DNA of 64,000 nucleotides from contig DEKW01000019.1 of NCBI GenBank assembly GCA_002354055.1, positions 34,577 through 98,576 on the forward strand, given 5' to 3'. The notes under the pieces were generated by a model that did not search any database, was not told the origin of the DNA, and saw only the letters and a list, made by a program, of their open reading frames with translations. Source of the DNA: Bacteroidales bacterium UBA2712. GTDB lineage: Bacteria; Bacteroidota; Bacteroidia; Bacteroidales; Paludibacteraceae. Shown piece by piece: positions 52,626 to 60,781 of the stretch. Both the position numbers and the translations under genes were made by a program. How positions within the stretch are numbered: the first letter of the stretch is position 1; each line of letters begins with the position of its first letter.

Positions 52626-53595
52626 ATTCTGGAGAAAAATTAAAGCATCCAAAGGGATGCGGTTCTTTAAGATTATTTCTGAGTCGGCTTCTTTTGCACT
52701 CCTCGTTTCAATCATCTTTTTTGCATACGAAATGATTGAAAATATGCAGGATTCAAAGAAGTTGTCCGAAAACTTAGTTCAGATTCAGAACTCATTAACG
52801 ACCAAACATGTGGGGATATTTCCTAATTATCTCCCGGAGATTAATGACTTATTTACCAATGCGGTACCTGGTGACTCGATCGTAATTTTCGAAGATGTCT
52901 TATACTATGGATTCCGTAGTAAGCCGGATGATTTCAAAAACTATAATCGCCATCTTTTAGAACTTAGGAATAGTGGTAGTCATGTGATCGTAGCTTATTA
53001 TGATACGAGTGAATTACCATTCCATCAAATGGTTCAGGAAAATCGTTTTGGAAGTCATTTGGCCGCGTTCCAAAGAGAAAGGAAAATCATATTCGACTCA
53101 CTAAAGGTGATGGAGACGAGAGGTTTGAGTGTAAATCGAGAGAGGGAAGATTCCATATTATCAGAGAAATACTTTAATATGGAGAAAGAAGCCAATTCTA
53201 AAAAATTTCGCCGCTTAGTAAAAGCGTATTTGCGCCCCATTCATTCTAAGGATGACATTCAAGAGCGTCTTGCTGATAAAGAAGTATATAGTCTTTGCTG
53301 CCGTATAGATTCCATCAAAGAATCATATCTCGACAAAGATATAGATGAAATAACCTTTGCGGACTTTGAGAATATGTTCCGAGGGGTTACGACACAGATA
53401 GATGCTCTATACAGAAAATATGGCTTTGAAATGATACCTTTGCATGACTATTTAACAATGAGTTGTTGGATGACTGGAGATAAAATTATTTTTGCATTCC
53501 CCAGTAAGTATAATACGGAAGAAATTGGTTTCTCTTCTCAAGACCCTGCGTTCTCTAAGTACGTTAGAACTATGCTGGCCGGAGTAAAAAATTAG
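52618..53595 (+). CDS. Membrane-anchored protein of unknown function
   Basis: 325 residues from the ATG at 52,618, which overlaps the end of the short tubulin-like gene. One membrane helix (SFALLVSIIFFAYEMIENM) is followed by an alpha/beta domain (GDSIVIFEDVLYYGFRS, SHVIVAYYDTSELPFHQMV) and a helical section. The alpha/beta part could be a degenerate phosphodiesterase- or receptor-like fold, but no motif supports it. It is the last gene of the cluster and is followed by a strong inverted repeat. Confidence 0.55.
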   Translation: MSEFWRKIKASKGMRFFKIISESASFALLVSIIFFAYEMIENMQDSKKLSENLVQIQNSLTTKHVGIFPNYLPEINDLFTNAVPGDSIVIFEDVLYYGFRSKPDDFKNYNRHLLELRNSGSHVIVAYYDTSELPFHQMVQENRFGSHLAAFQRERKIIFDSLKVMETRGLSVNREREDSILSEKYFNMEKEANSKKFRRLVKAYLRPIHSKDDIQERLADKEVYSLCCRIDSIKESYLDKDIDEITFADFENMFRGVTTQIDALYRKYGFEMIPLHDYLTMSCWMTGDKIIFAFPSKYNTEEIGFSSQDPAFSKYVRTMLAGVKN

Positions 53596-53630
53596 AAAAA
53601 AGGAATAACCTCCAAACTAACAAATAAATC

Positions 53631-53662
53631 TCAAAAGTGACGTCACGTGGCGTCACTTTTGA
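53631..53662. terminator. Perfect inverted repeat ending the tubulin-like cluster
   Basis: TCAAAAGTGACG (53,631-53,642) and CGTCACTTTTGA (53,651-53,662) form a 12-bp stem with loop TCACGTGG. The T-run within the arm makes it a plausible bidirectional terminator. It also marks the switch from the AT-rich block to the next region. Confidence 0.65.
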
Positions 53663-53783
53663 GTCGTGTCCTTTCTAAGTGACACTTTTTTGAGTACCTT
53701 TGCCTTCGAAAACCAAAAATACGCGCTAAAAACACCCCAAAAATGCAAAAAATGCAGTAAAAAGTAAAAAAGTCTGAAAAAAA

Positions 53784-53816
53784 TTTGGACAAAAGGTTTT
53801 TTTGACCGTATATTTG
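53784..53816 (+). promoter_or_regulatory. Promoter for the DUF3987 gene
   Basis: -33 TTTG (53,784-53,787) and -7 TATATTTG (53,809-53,816) with 21 bp between. A second TACCTTTG at 53,695-53,702 lacks a good -33 box. Confidence 0.6.
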
Positions 53817-53878
53817 TACCGGATTTTGAAAATCCACATAAATTAACATTTATTAACATTTAAAACCAAACCTTAATT

Positions 53879-55141
53879 ATGGAGACAAAAATCTCTTCTT
53901 TTTCGTGTGAGGATCAGTTGAACCTCCACATCGTCGAGAACCTCGACCAAACCCAACTCCCGGCATCCTTACAACAGATGCTCTCGCTCGCCCAAACACC
54001 CGAGGAACAGGACATCCTGCTCCTCTCCACGCTCACAGCCGCGTCCGCGTGCGTTCCTAATCTCTACTTCCGTTACGGCCCGACCGGCAAGAAGTACTTC
54101 GCCAACCTCCAGTGTTTCATCCTTGCTGCTGCGGCTTCCGGCAAAGGCATCGCCAACCAAGCTCTGGAGATGATTCGTGTCATCGATAAGCAATACCCGA
54201 TGCTCATTGCCGGCGACAGCACACTTCCTGCTTGGTACAAAGCCCTCGAAGCCCGAGGTGGCTGCGGCTATATGCACGAGTCCGAAGGATCGGTTATTAC
54301 TGATATCTGGCGAACAGCCGCAGCAAACTACAACACCGCTCTTCGCAAAGCTGCCGAGCACGAACCCATCTCTCGCAATCGCTGCAACAGTGCTTCGGAG
54401 ATTCCTTGCCCGAAATTGTCGATGCTCCTTACCGGTACATTTAACCAGTATCGCGCACTCGTGCCGAGTGTCGAGAATGGCTATTTCTCGCGCCTCCTGA
54501 CACTCGTCATTCGCGGCAGCCATCCTTTCTGTAAGAGTTATGTCTGCTCTGCCGGTTCGCAATCGGCTGTACCGCGAGTGGTTGGACGGCAACTGCTCAA
54601 GGTATATGAGCACCTTGCTTTTGGACCCGAACGCGAGTGGAGTCTGACCGACTCTCAGAAAGACCGACTTGGTACCCATCTCGAGACCGAATATGAAACA
54701 CTCATTGCGCTTCTCGGCGATAATTTCCACTCCGCCGTCATCCGTATGGCGGTCCAAATTGAGCGGATCGCGATGATATTAAGCGCGATGAGAATACAGA
54801 ATACAGACCGCGTTTCTGACAGATTACAAACTAAATTACTTTGTTCGGATGCAGATTATGAGGCGGCAGAGGTTATAGGAAATAAGTTGTTGCTGCATAT
54901 GGCTGCTGCGTATCGGATGATAGACGGAGAGTCGCAAGAATTAGTGCCGGAGATAAAGACTCTGGATCAAAGGAGGGTGTTATACGAGCAACTAAAAGGT
55001 ACTTTTGAACGCAAAGAATTGATAAAAGAAGCTAAGTTGCAAGGAGTAAGCGAGCGAACCGCGGAGAGGTGGAATGATAAATGGCAAAAAGAAGGAATAG
55101 TAATCAAAATGGAACACGGCAAGTACAAAAAAGTAGGATGA
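53879..55141 (+). CDS. DUF3987-type ATPase/helicase-like protein
   Basis: 420 residues of the DUF3987 family, found in Bacteroidota genomes often near mobile elements. A P-loop-like AAAASGKG (about residues 83-90) follows FANLQCFILA. The family probably acts with single-strand nucleic acid, but the role here is unknown. The last ~90 residues (YEQLKGTFERKELIKEAKLQG with VSERTAERWNDKW) look like a winged-helix DNA-binding domain. Base composition shifts from GC-rich to AT-rich near 54,780, close to a GAATACA heptad pair, so the 3' part may have a different history. There is no integrase or VirE partner next to it. Confidence 0.75.
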   Translation: METKISSFSCEDQLNLHIVENLDQTQLPASLQQMLSLAQTPEEQDILLLSTLTAASACVPNLYFRYGPTGKKYFANLQCFILAAAASGKGIANQALEMIRVIDKQYPMLIAGDSTLPAWYKALEARGGCGYMHESEGSVITDIWRTAAANYNTALRKAAEHEPISRNRCNSASEIPCPKLSMLLTGTFNQYRALVPSVENGYFSRLLTLVIRGSHPFCKSYVCSAGSQSAVPRVVGRQLLKVYEHLAFGPEREWSLTDSQKDRLGTHLETEYETLIALLGDNFHSAVIRMAVQIERIAMILSAMRIQNTDRVSDRLQTKLLCSDADYEAAEVIGNKLLLHMAAAYRMIDGESQELVPEIKTLDQRRVLYEQLKGTFERKELIKEAKLQGVSERTAERWNDKWQKEGIVIKMEHGKYKKVG

Positions 55142-55241
55142 CGGTTTGACGGTTTTGACGGTTTCTGCACAAAGTGCTACTAATAAGAGAAATAAATACT
55201 GCAATCAGTGGTTTTTGAGCATTAGAAACCGTCAAACCGTC
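55140..55241. repeat. Inverted GACGGTTT repeats after the DUF3987 gene
   Basis: Three direct units of the GACGGTTT type (55,140-55,165), with an inverted copy GAAACCGTCAAACCGTC (55,225-55,241) about 60 bp on. A long stem could form between them. It could be a terminator or the edge of a lost element. Confidence 0.6.
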
Positions 55242-55336
55242 AGATGTCGGACACATTCTAATCTAACTGAAGAAAGAAGAAATCGAAGGACTATGTCAGG
55301 ATGATATTAGGGTGACGTAGGCTCTATGGTCTAGGA

Positions 55337-55425
55337 TTAGTCCGATTTTAATCCAACTTTAGTCTAATTTTAGTCCGAAATAAGAGAGTTAGAGAATGAA
55401 GGAGTGAAAGAATTAACGAATTAAA
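55337..55425. repeat. 11-bp array followed by an 8-bp array
   Basis: Four 11-bp units TTAGTCCGATT, TTAATCCAACT, TTAGTCTAATT, TTAGTCCGAAA (55,337-55,380). After a few bases come four 8-bp units GAATGAAG, GAGTGAAA, GAATTAAC, GAATTAAA (55,394-55,425). The second array matches the one inside the EEP gene at 1933. Confidence 0.85.
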
Positions 55426-55439
55426 GAAAAGAAAAAAAT

Positions 55440-55865
55440 ATGGCAAAAGCAAAACTTGTAATTGGCATTGACGAACTCCATGGCGCGATAGACAGCGTCA
55501 AGGATGGGCAGAGAAACCGATATCGCTTGGTGGCTCGTTGGCGACCTCAGGGTGAGAAAAGTTATTTAGAGGATGGAAGTAAGTTACATCAGTTGTATTT
55601 TATGAATTTTCATGAAGGCGCATGGTCTGAAGGTGCGACGAAGAACCGCGAGCTGATCAAAGCGGCGCAGCGCGCAGCACATACCATTGAGCGTATCTGC
55701 GGTCATCCGGAGGAGTATGATCCGGAATTGGTCGTTGAGGCGGAAGAATGGATCGCACGCTATGCGGTCTATCGAACAACAATCCCCGATGGCTGCAACC
55801 GGTACTACCACTTCTACACCTTCGTCTATGTCTCCATCTACCGCGCAATACGGCAAATGGAGTAA
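55440..55865 (+). CDS. Hypothetical protein, 141 residues
   Basis: A soluble protein, MAKAKLVIGIDELHGAIDSV at the start. It has charged, helical middle parts and Tyr/Trp-rich ends (RTTIPDGCNRYYHFYTFVYV). I know no family. It follows the repeat nest by 15 bp and precedes an 8-bp palindrome and a terminator hairpin. The DUF3987 gene is the previous gene, so both may belong to the same small accessory unit. Confidence 0.55.
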   Translation: MAKAKLVIGIDELHGAIDSVKDGQRNRYRLVARWRPQGEKSYLEDGSKLHQLYFMNFHEGAWSEGATKNRELIKAAQRAAHTIERICGHPEEYDPELVVEAEEWIARYAVYRTTIPDGCNRYYHFYTFVYVSIYRAIRQME

Positions 55866-55908
55866 GCAGTGTAGTGGTACAGCAAGCTGTACCGTGTAAG
55901 AAGTGTAA

Positions 55909-55936
55909 AGAAAATCGCCCGTTGTGGCGATTTTCT
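55909..55936 (+). terminator. Hairpin terminator before dtd
   Basis: AGAAAATCGCC (55,909-55,919) pairs perfectly with GGCGATTTTCT (55,926-55,936). An 8-bp palindrome GGTACAGC-AA-GCTGTACC lies 16 bp upstream (55,876-55,893). Confidence 0.7.
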
Positions 55937-55945
55937 GTGTTTATA

Positions 55946-55977
55946 TTTGCATATCTTGCAAAAAAGCAGTACCTTTG
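55946..55977 (+). promoter_or_regulatory. Promoter for dtd
   Basis: -33 TTTG (55,946-55,949) followed by CATAT, 20-bp spacer, -7 TACCTTTG (55,970-55,977). The start codon is at 55,997. Confidence 0.85.
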
Positions 55978-55996
55978 CACGCAAAACAAGATAATC

Positions 55997-56449
55997 ATGC
56001 GAGTAGTTGTACAACGATGCAGCCGGGCGGAAGTGCGCATAGACGGCGCGACGGTCGGGAAGATTGACAAGGGCTTTATGCTGCTGGTCGGCGTGACGGA
56101 CACGGACACGCAGGCGGAAGCCGATGTGTTAGCGAAGAAAATCGCGCAGCTGCGTGTGTTTGAAGACGAGCAAGGGAAGATGAACCTCGCTATCCGCGAT
56201 ATTGGCGGTGCAATCCTCAGTATATCCCAGTTCACGCTCTATGCCGATTGCCGCAAGGGTAACCGCCCGTCGTTCATCAACGCCGCACGGCCGGAGAAAG
56301 CTTCGCCGCTGTATGACTATTTCAACGACCGCCTCCGAACCGAGTACGGCCTCCATGTCGAAACCGGTCGCTTCGGCGCCGACATGAAGGTGGACTTCAT
56401 CAACGACGGCCCCGTCACTATCATTCTCGATACGGAAGAATTGAGATAA
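55997..56449 (+). CDS. dtd: D-aminoacyl-tRNA deacylase
   Basis: 150 residues from the ATG at 55,997, 20 bp after the promoter. The longer in-frame reading runs through the previous gene and is not used. The enzyme hydrolyses D-amino acids from mischarged tRNA. Motifs are MRVVVQRCSRAEV, ILSISQFTLYADCRKGNRPSF and the C-terminal NDGPVTIILDT. The composition is core-like. Confidence 0.95.
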   Translation: MRVVVQRCSRAEVRIDGATVGKIDKGFMLLVGVTDTDTQAEADVLAKKIAQLRVFEDEQGKMNLAIRDIGGAILSISQFTLYADCRKGNRPSFINAARPEKASPLYDYFNDRLRTEYGLHVETGRFGADMKVDFINDGPVTIILDTEELR

Positions 56450-56462
56450 AAAATACGAAAAG

Positions 56463-56493
56463 TGGCATACACTCTTGTGTATGTCATTTTTTT
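56463..56493 (+). terminator. Terminator of dtd with a promoter box in its loop
   Basis: TGGCATACA (56,463-56,471) and TGTATGTCA (56,478-56,486) with loop CTCTTG and seven T after it. The stem, loop and T-run are the same as at 11,536-11,568. Confidence 0.85.
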
Positions 56494-56505
56494 GTTGTAT
56501 CTTTG
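56474..56505 (+). promoter_or_regulatory. Promoter for the sigma-factor operon
   Basis: -33 CTTG (56,474-56,477) in the terminator loop, 20-bp spacer, -7 TATCTTTG (56,498-56,505). The start codon is at 56,557. Confidence 0.8.
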
Positions 56506-56556
56506 CAGCCGAAAAAAACACCGCATAAAACAAATAATACTCGCAGATATTTATCA

Positions 56557-57108
56557 ATGACCGACTTTGAAATCATAGAAGCCCTCATCGCGCGGGACAA
56601 TGAGGTGACGCAGGAGTTTTTCTTCGAGCGTTGCCGGTCGTTGTTCTGTGCGATTATTCATAAGGTCTTTGATTACGAGGTCGATTATGATGAGTTTGTC
56701 AACGAACTATACATCTATCTGATGGAGAATGACGCGACTCGGTTGAAACAGTTCGAAGGTCGCAGTTCGCTCTATCAATGGCTCAAGGTGACGGCGACAC
56801 GTTACTTTATCAAAAAGCGTGATCAACTGATAGAAGACTGCTCAAAAGAGACTCCTATAGAAGAGGAGAGCATGATAAATCATGCGCCGAGTGTTTCGGC
56901 CTTGGATGTACAGCGACTAATGGAAGCGATGCCGAACAAACGATACGTTCATGTTATCCGGAAACTGATCCTCGAGGAATACTCTCCGGAGGAGTTGGCG
57001 GCAGAAATGCACATTACGACAGACAATCTCTATAATATCAAGCGACGCGCTATGATGCAACTCATGCAGGTCGCTCTTATCGATATCCGTGCTTATGGCA
57101 AAAAATGA
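56557..57108 (+). CDS. ECF-like sigma-70 family factor
   Basis: 183 residues from the ATG at 56,557. Region 2 is seen in FEGRSSLYQWLKVTATRYFIKK with the preceding NELYIYLMEN. Region 4 has the helix-turn-helix YSPEELAAEMHITTDNLYNIKRRAMMQL. It likely directs RNA polymerase to a small set of promoters; none can be identified here. It overlaps the following gene by up to 20 bp and heads a run of genes including RyR and TIR proteins. Confidence 0.85.
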   Translation: MTDFEIIEALIARDNEVTQEFFFERCRSLFCAIIHKVFDYEVDYDEFVNELYIYLMENDATRLKQFEGRSSLYQWLKVTATRYFIKKRDQLIEDCSKETPIEEESMINHAPSVSALDVQRLMEAMPNKRYVHVIRKLILEEYSPEELAAEMHITTDNLYNIKRRAMMQLMQVALIDIRAYGKK

Positions 57109-58021
57109 TACATATTGGGACAATCTAACGGCCGTTTACCTGGATGGCAAAGCAACGCCGACGGAGGTTCGTGAGTTATTGGCTGAGTTAAAGGTCAATC
57201 CTTCTCTGCGTGAGACGCTGGATATCTGCGTGCAAACGGACGAAGAGCAGGAATGGGCTTATCCGATGCTCCGAATGGCAGCAGAAACGAAAGATAATCT
57301 CTGTGATTTCTTGTGCGAGCTTTATATACTCAAACAACGTGGAATAGAATGTGCGTCTGAAGATCTGCTTGCTGCGGCCCGTGCCAACCAATGGGTGCAA
57401 CCATCCGGCACTCCTCTTCATGCTATCGGACAACTCTTGGCATCACAAGGTCTGATGGTGACGCGTCAATATGAAGCAACTCTCGGAGATATTAAGAGTG
57501 CTTTGGGCGCGAAGAATGAGGTTATTGCGGTTGTGGATAGCGATAAACTTTATCCCGAACGTCCCGATGAAGAAGATGCACCTAACCACGCTGTAGTCGT
57601 TTTGGCCGTTGATGAAGAGCAGAATATCATTTCCCTGTTCGAGCCGGAAGTATGCGCAATGATGGAATTTGCTCTATCCGATTTCCTCAAGGCATGGCAT
57701 GAGTCCCGTAATTACTTGGTGCGTGTTCTTCGTTCTATAGATGATTACGAACCGCGTCCCCTGAATCTGGAGGGCGTACCTTTGACCGAAGACTTACAAG
57801 AACTACAAGAAGCCATTGCTGAGAATGCGCATGAGGTTTGGGCTGCGGCTCGCAAGGCCGAAGGATGGACTTATGGACCCGTCCGTAATGATGCGCTCAA
57901 GCAACACCCCGATCTCATCCCATACTCCGCACTCCCCGATAGCGAAAAAGAGTACGACCGCCTGATGGCTGTCAATACCATTAAGTTGGTGAAGAAATTA
58001 GGATGGAAGATTGTGAAATAG
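57089..58021 (+). CDS. Pseudo-C39-peptidase plus RyR-domain protein
   Basis: 310 residues (a start two codons in, at 57,095, is also possible). Residues 1-90 are helical and may act as an anti-sigma-like segment, by position. The middle (about 95-200) resembles the C39 papain fold: TPLHAIGQLLASQGL, DIKSALGAKNEVIAVVD and His167 in PNHAVVVLAVDEEQNIISLFEP. The catalytic Cys is absent, so I predict no protease activity. The last ~65 residues (AHEVWAAARKAEGWTYGPVRND to KEYDRLMAVNTIKLVKKLGW) are a clear RyR domain. The next gene is a TIR protein. I infer a ligand-sensing link between the sigma factor and the TIR protein. Confidence 0.8.
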   Translation: MLMAKNDTYWDNLTAVYLDGKATPTEVRELLAELKVNPSLRETLDICVQTDEEQEWAYPMLRMAAETKDNLCDFLCELYILKQRGIECASEDLLAAARANQWVQPSGTPLHAIGQLLASQGLMVTRQYEATLGDIKSALGAKNEVIAVVDSDKLYPERPDEEDAPNHAVVVLAVDEEQNIISLFEPEVCAMMEFALSDFLKAWHESRNYLVRVLRSIDDYEPRPLNLEGVPLTEDLQELQEAIAENAHEVWAAARKAEGWTYGPVRNDALKQHPDLIPYSALPDSEKEYDRLMAVNTIKLVKKLGWKIVK

Positions 58022-58050
58022 GTAATGAAGATATTGCCACGCGAGATAAT

Positions 58051-59232
58051 ATGAAGGAGACAAGCTATAAATATTTCGCTTTTATAAGTTATAAATCAGA
58101 AGATCTAAGCGAAGCATGGAAACTAAAGAAGAAACTCGATAGTTATAAGCTTCCTGCTATCTTGTGCAAGCAATATGCCAAAGAACGCAAACCTACCAAA
58201 GAGGCGTTTCTGGATAAAACCAATATACAACCGGGTAGCCTCAATGATGAGCTTCGTAAGAACTTAGATAGCGCACATTATTTGATAGTTGTTTGTTCTC
58301 CCCGTTCGGCGAAGTCAGAATATGTGCAAGCGGAAATAGAATGGTTTTCGCGTAATGGCAGGGAGGAGCAAATATTCCTTTTTATCATAGATAGCGATCC
58401 CAAAAACATCGGGGCAAGTGTCAATCCGGCGATTCTGGATGCTCAAAAAAAATGGTCAAGTCGAGATGGAGAAGACAAGCAAATTTTAGGCGTAAACATC
58501 AAGGAGAAATATGTTGACAGGATGTTTTTCCTCTATCGTATGCCCATCATAGGAGCTTGGCTTCAGCGGGAACGGGCGTACATGCAATTGATCTCGAAAC
58601 TTCTTGATTTGGATTTTGCGCAATTATGGTCATACCAAAGAATCAGAATAATAGAGCGAGTTATTGCATGGATCATAGGAATAATACTAATTACGGGAGC
58701 CATAGCATACACATGGTATTCCAATAGACCTATAGATGTTACAGTAACATTAAACGAGACAACCACTTTAAATACATCTTTACCCCCATTAAAAAATGCG
58801 AATGTTACTATTGAGTTAGAGAATGGGAAAACAGAAACAGAAATAATTCCTTCCCTTTATGACAGTGCTCTATTTCGCGAGTTAGCCCACAAACACTTTA
58901 ATAAAGAGGTACGAATAAAAGTTGAATGCACAGATTATTTACCGGTTGATACCATATTGAATTTAACTCAAAACATAGAATTGAATATGTATAGAGATCC
59001 CAATGTATATGGGAAGATACGGTTTCGAATATGGGATACCGAAGGGAAACCGCTAATCCATCAATCCGTTATGATTAGCGGGATGACCACCGCATCAGAC
59101 AAAGAAGGAATGATTAATATAGATATCCCTATTGATCAGCAACAGATGAACTATCCTGTTTATATTGATGATTATGTGGATACACTTTATATGCCCTGTG
59201 GCAAAGATGTAGTAATAATAGTAGAACCATGA
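58051..59232 (+). CDS. TIR-domain membrane protein
   Basis: About 393 residues from the ATG at 58,051; the ATG at 58,003 would overlap the RyR gene and add 16 residues. The TIR domain is YFAFISYKSEDLSEAWKLKK, GSLNDELRKNLDSAHYLIVVCSPRSAKSEYVQAEIEWF and onward to about residue 200. One membrane helix follows (IIERVIAWIIGIILITGAIAYTWY), then a beta-rich outer part of about 170 residues. Family role: NAD cleavage or signalling. The stop overlaps the next ATG by 4 bp (ATGA). Confidence 0.8.
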   Translation: MKETSYKYFAFISYKSEDLSEAWKLKKKLDSYKLPAILCKQYAKERKPTKEAFLDKTNIQPGSLNDELRKNLDSAHYLIVVCSPRSAKSEYVQAEIEWFSRNGREEQIFLFIIDSDPKNIGASVNPAILDAQKKWSSRDGEDKQILGVNIKEKYVDRMFFLYRMPIIGAWLQRERAYMQLISKLLDLDFAQLWSYQRIRIIERVIAWIIGIILITGAIAYTWYSNRPIDVTVTLNETTTLNTSLPPLKNANVTIELENGKTETEIIPSLYDSALFRELAHKHFNKEVRIKVECTDYLPVDTILNLTQNIELNMYRDPNVYGKIRFRIWDTEGKPLIHQSVMISGMTTASDKEGMINIDIPIDQQQMNYPVYIDDYVDTLYMPCGKDVVIIVEP

Positions 59233-60776
59233 ATCGAAAATCAGCCATACTATGCGCATTATGCCTTTCACTCTCCTGTTTGGCAATAACACAGGAGGGA
59301 ATAGTCCGTACTATCGCCCGTAAAGGTCAATCCGGTCAACCCATAGAAGGAACGGTCATTCGTCTGCAAGGATCGCATAATAAGGTTGCCAGCCGTAACA
59401 ACGGCGAGTTCTCACTATTGTTGCACGACTTGCAAAACGGAGATGCTTATTCCATAGCCAGCATTTATAAATCCGGTTACGAACCGGCCGAACAAGAACT
59501 GATCGGCAAACGCTTGCCGTGCTCGGATCAAGTGCCGGTAGAGATACTACTGGTCAGCAAGATGCAACTCATGCAAGAACGCGAAGCGATAGAATCGAAA
59601 GCGCGCGAGAACGTAGAGATATACTATCAGGCGAAAATGGACAGTCTGGAGAAATTACTGGCTTCCAAACAGATTAGCGAGGCGGAAATGACGAAGCAGA
59701 AACAGCGGTTAGAAAGCCAATATGAGAATTTTGAACCGCTCCTGCAGGCGATGTCGAATGTCCTGGCGCGGACGGATTATCAACGTATGGATTCGTTGAC
59801 AGTGCTTATGCAACAAGCCGTAGAGAACGGCAACCCCGAGGAAGCCGAACGGCTCCTGCGGGAGAAAGGCAGCATGGATCAGCGGGAGGCCGTCCTGCGG
59901 GAATGGGGGAGGAATATACAGGCTTTGCAGAAAGAGGTAGATCGAAACCAAGAGGAGTTCCTGCGACAGAAACGTGAATTGGAGGAGGATTGTTATCGTT
60001 TGTACTCATCTTTCCTCACGCGTTTCCAAAATGACAGTGCCAATTTCTATATCCAAAAACGCGCAGCATTAGATACGCTCAATGTGGATTATCAGTTGCA
60101 AGCCGGACAGTTCGTAATGAAGATCATGGCAGATTATCCTTTGGCAAAGATGTACTTTGAACGCGCCTATCGGATTTGCGAGACACAGTACAGCGAGATG
60201 ACCGGACAGATGGCAACGACTTGCAACGAGTTAGGACTGATCGCTAAGAAACAGGGCGATTTGGATGGCGCTATGGTTTGGTATAACCGCTCGCTCATGA
60301 TCCGTGAGAAGATCCGCGGAAAGAACTCTCCTGCCGTAGCGGAGGCGCTGAATAACTTAGGCGAACTATACCGTGCCAGGAAAGATCTCAAGAAAGCTAT
60401 GGACTGTCACAAACGCGCACTCAAGATCCGCGAGAAACATTTTGAGAGCAATAGTCTGGAGGTAGCCGAAAGCAAATTTGGCATCGCCGGAGTACTATAT
60501 CAGCAAGGACAGTTGGATAAGGCAGCAGCGTTATGGGAAGAGGTGCGTAATATATATGCAAATACCACCAAAGTACCACAACAAAGAGTGGCAGCCATTA
60601 CATTAAACTTAGGAGGCATCTATTTCAAAAAAGGCGCTTATCAGCAGGCAGAGTTGCAATTTGAGAAAGCAGTAGAGATTTATTCGAAGGTTCTTGGACC
60701 TAATCATCCAGAAACAAAGAACGCTATGGGCATCCTCCAGTTCTGCAAACAAAAAGCACAATCCCCAAATCAATAA
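59229..60776 (+). CDS. Secreted or periplasmic TPR protein
   Basis: 515 residues. Signal peptide (MNRKSAILCALCLSLSCLA), a carboxypeptidase-regulatory-like beta domain (GQPIEGTVIRLQGSHNKVAS to about 100), a long coiled coil (about 110-260) and then five or six tetratricopeptide repeats of the kinesin-light-chain type (TCNELGLIAKKQGDLDGAMVWYNRSL, LNNLGELYRARKDLKKAMDCHKRAL). The TPRs suggest protein binding; partners are probably the membrane TIR protein and the BspA-like protein. Coupled by ATGA to the TIR gene and 5 bp before the next gene. Confidence 0.75.
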   Translation: MNRKSAILCALCLSLSCLAITQEGIVRTIARKGQSGQPIEGTVIRLQGSHNKVASRNNGEFSLLLHDLQNGDAYSIASIYKSGYEPAEQELIGKRLPCSDQVPVEILLVSKMQLMQEREAIESKARENVEIYYQAKMDSLEKLLASKQISEAEMTKQKQRLESQYENFEPLLQAMSNVLARTDYQRMDSLTVLMQQAVENGNPEEAERLLREKGSMDQREAVLREWGRNIQALQKEVDRNQEEFLRQKRELEEDCYRLYSSFLTRFQNDSANFYIQKRAALDTLNVDYQLQAGQFVMKIMADYPLAKMYFERAYRICETQYSEMTGQMATTCNELGLIAKKQGDLDGAMVWYNRSLMIREKIRGKNSPAVAEALNNLGELYRARKDLKKAMDCHKRALKIREKHFESNSLEVAESKFGIAGVLYQQGQLDKAAALWEEVRNIYANTTKVPQQRVAAITLNLGGIYFKKGAYQQAELQFEKAVEIYSKVLGPNHPETKNAMGILQFCKQKAQSPNQ

Positions 60777-60781
60777 ATAAC

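Noticed and set aside
55142..55439. Possible CRISPR array in the repeat nest
   Set aside because: Units are 8-11 bp with no unique spacers, and no cas genes occur in the window.
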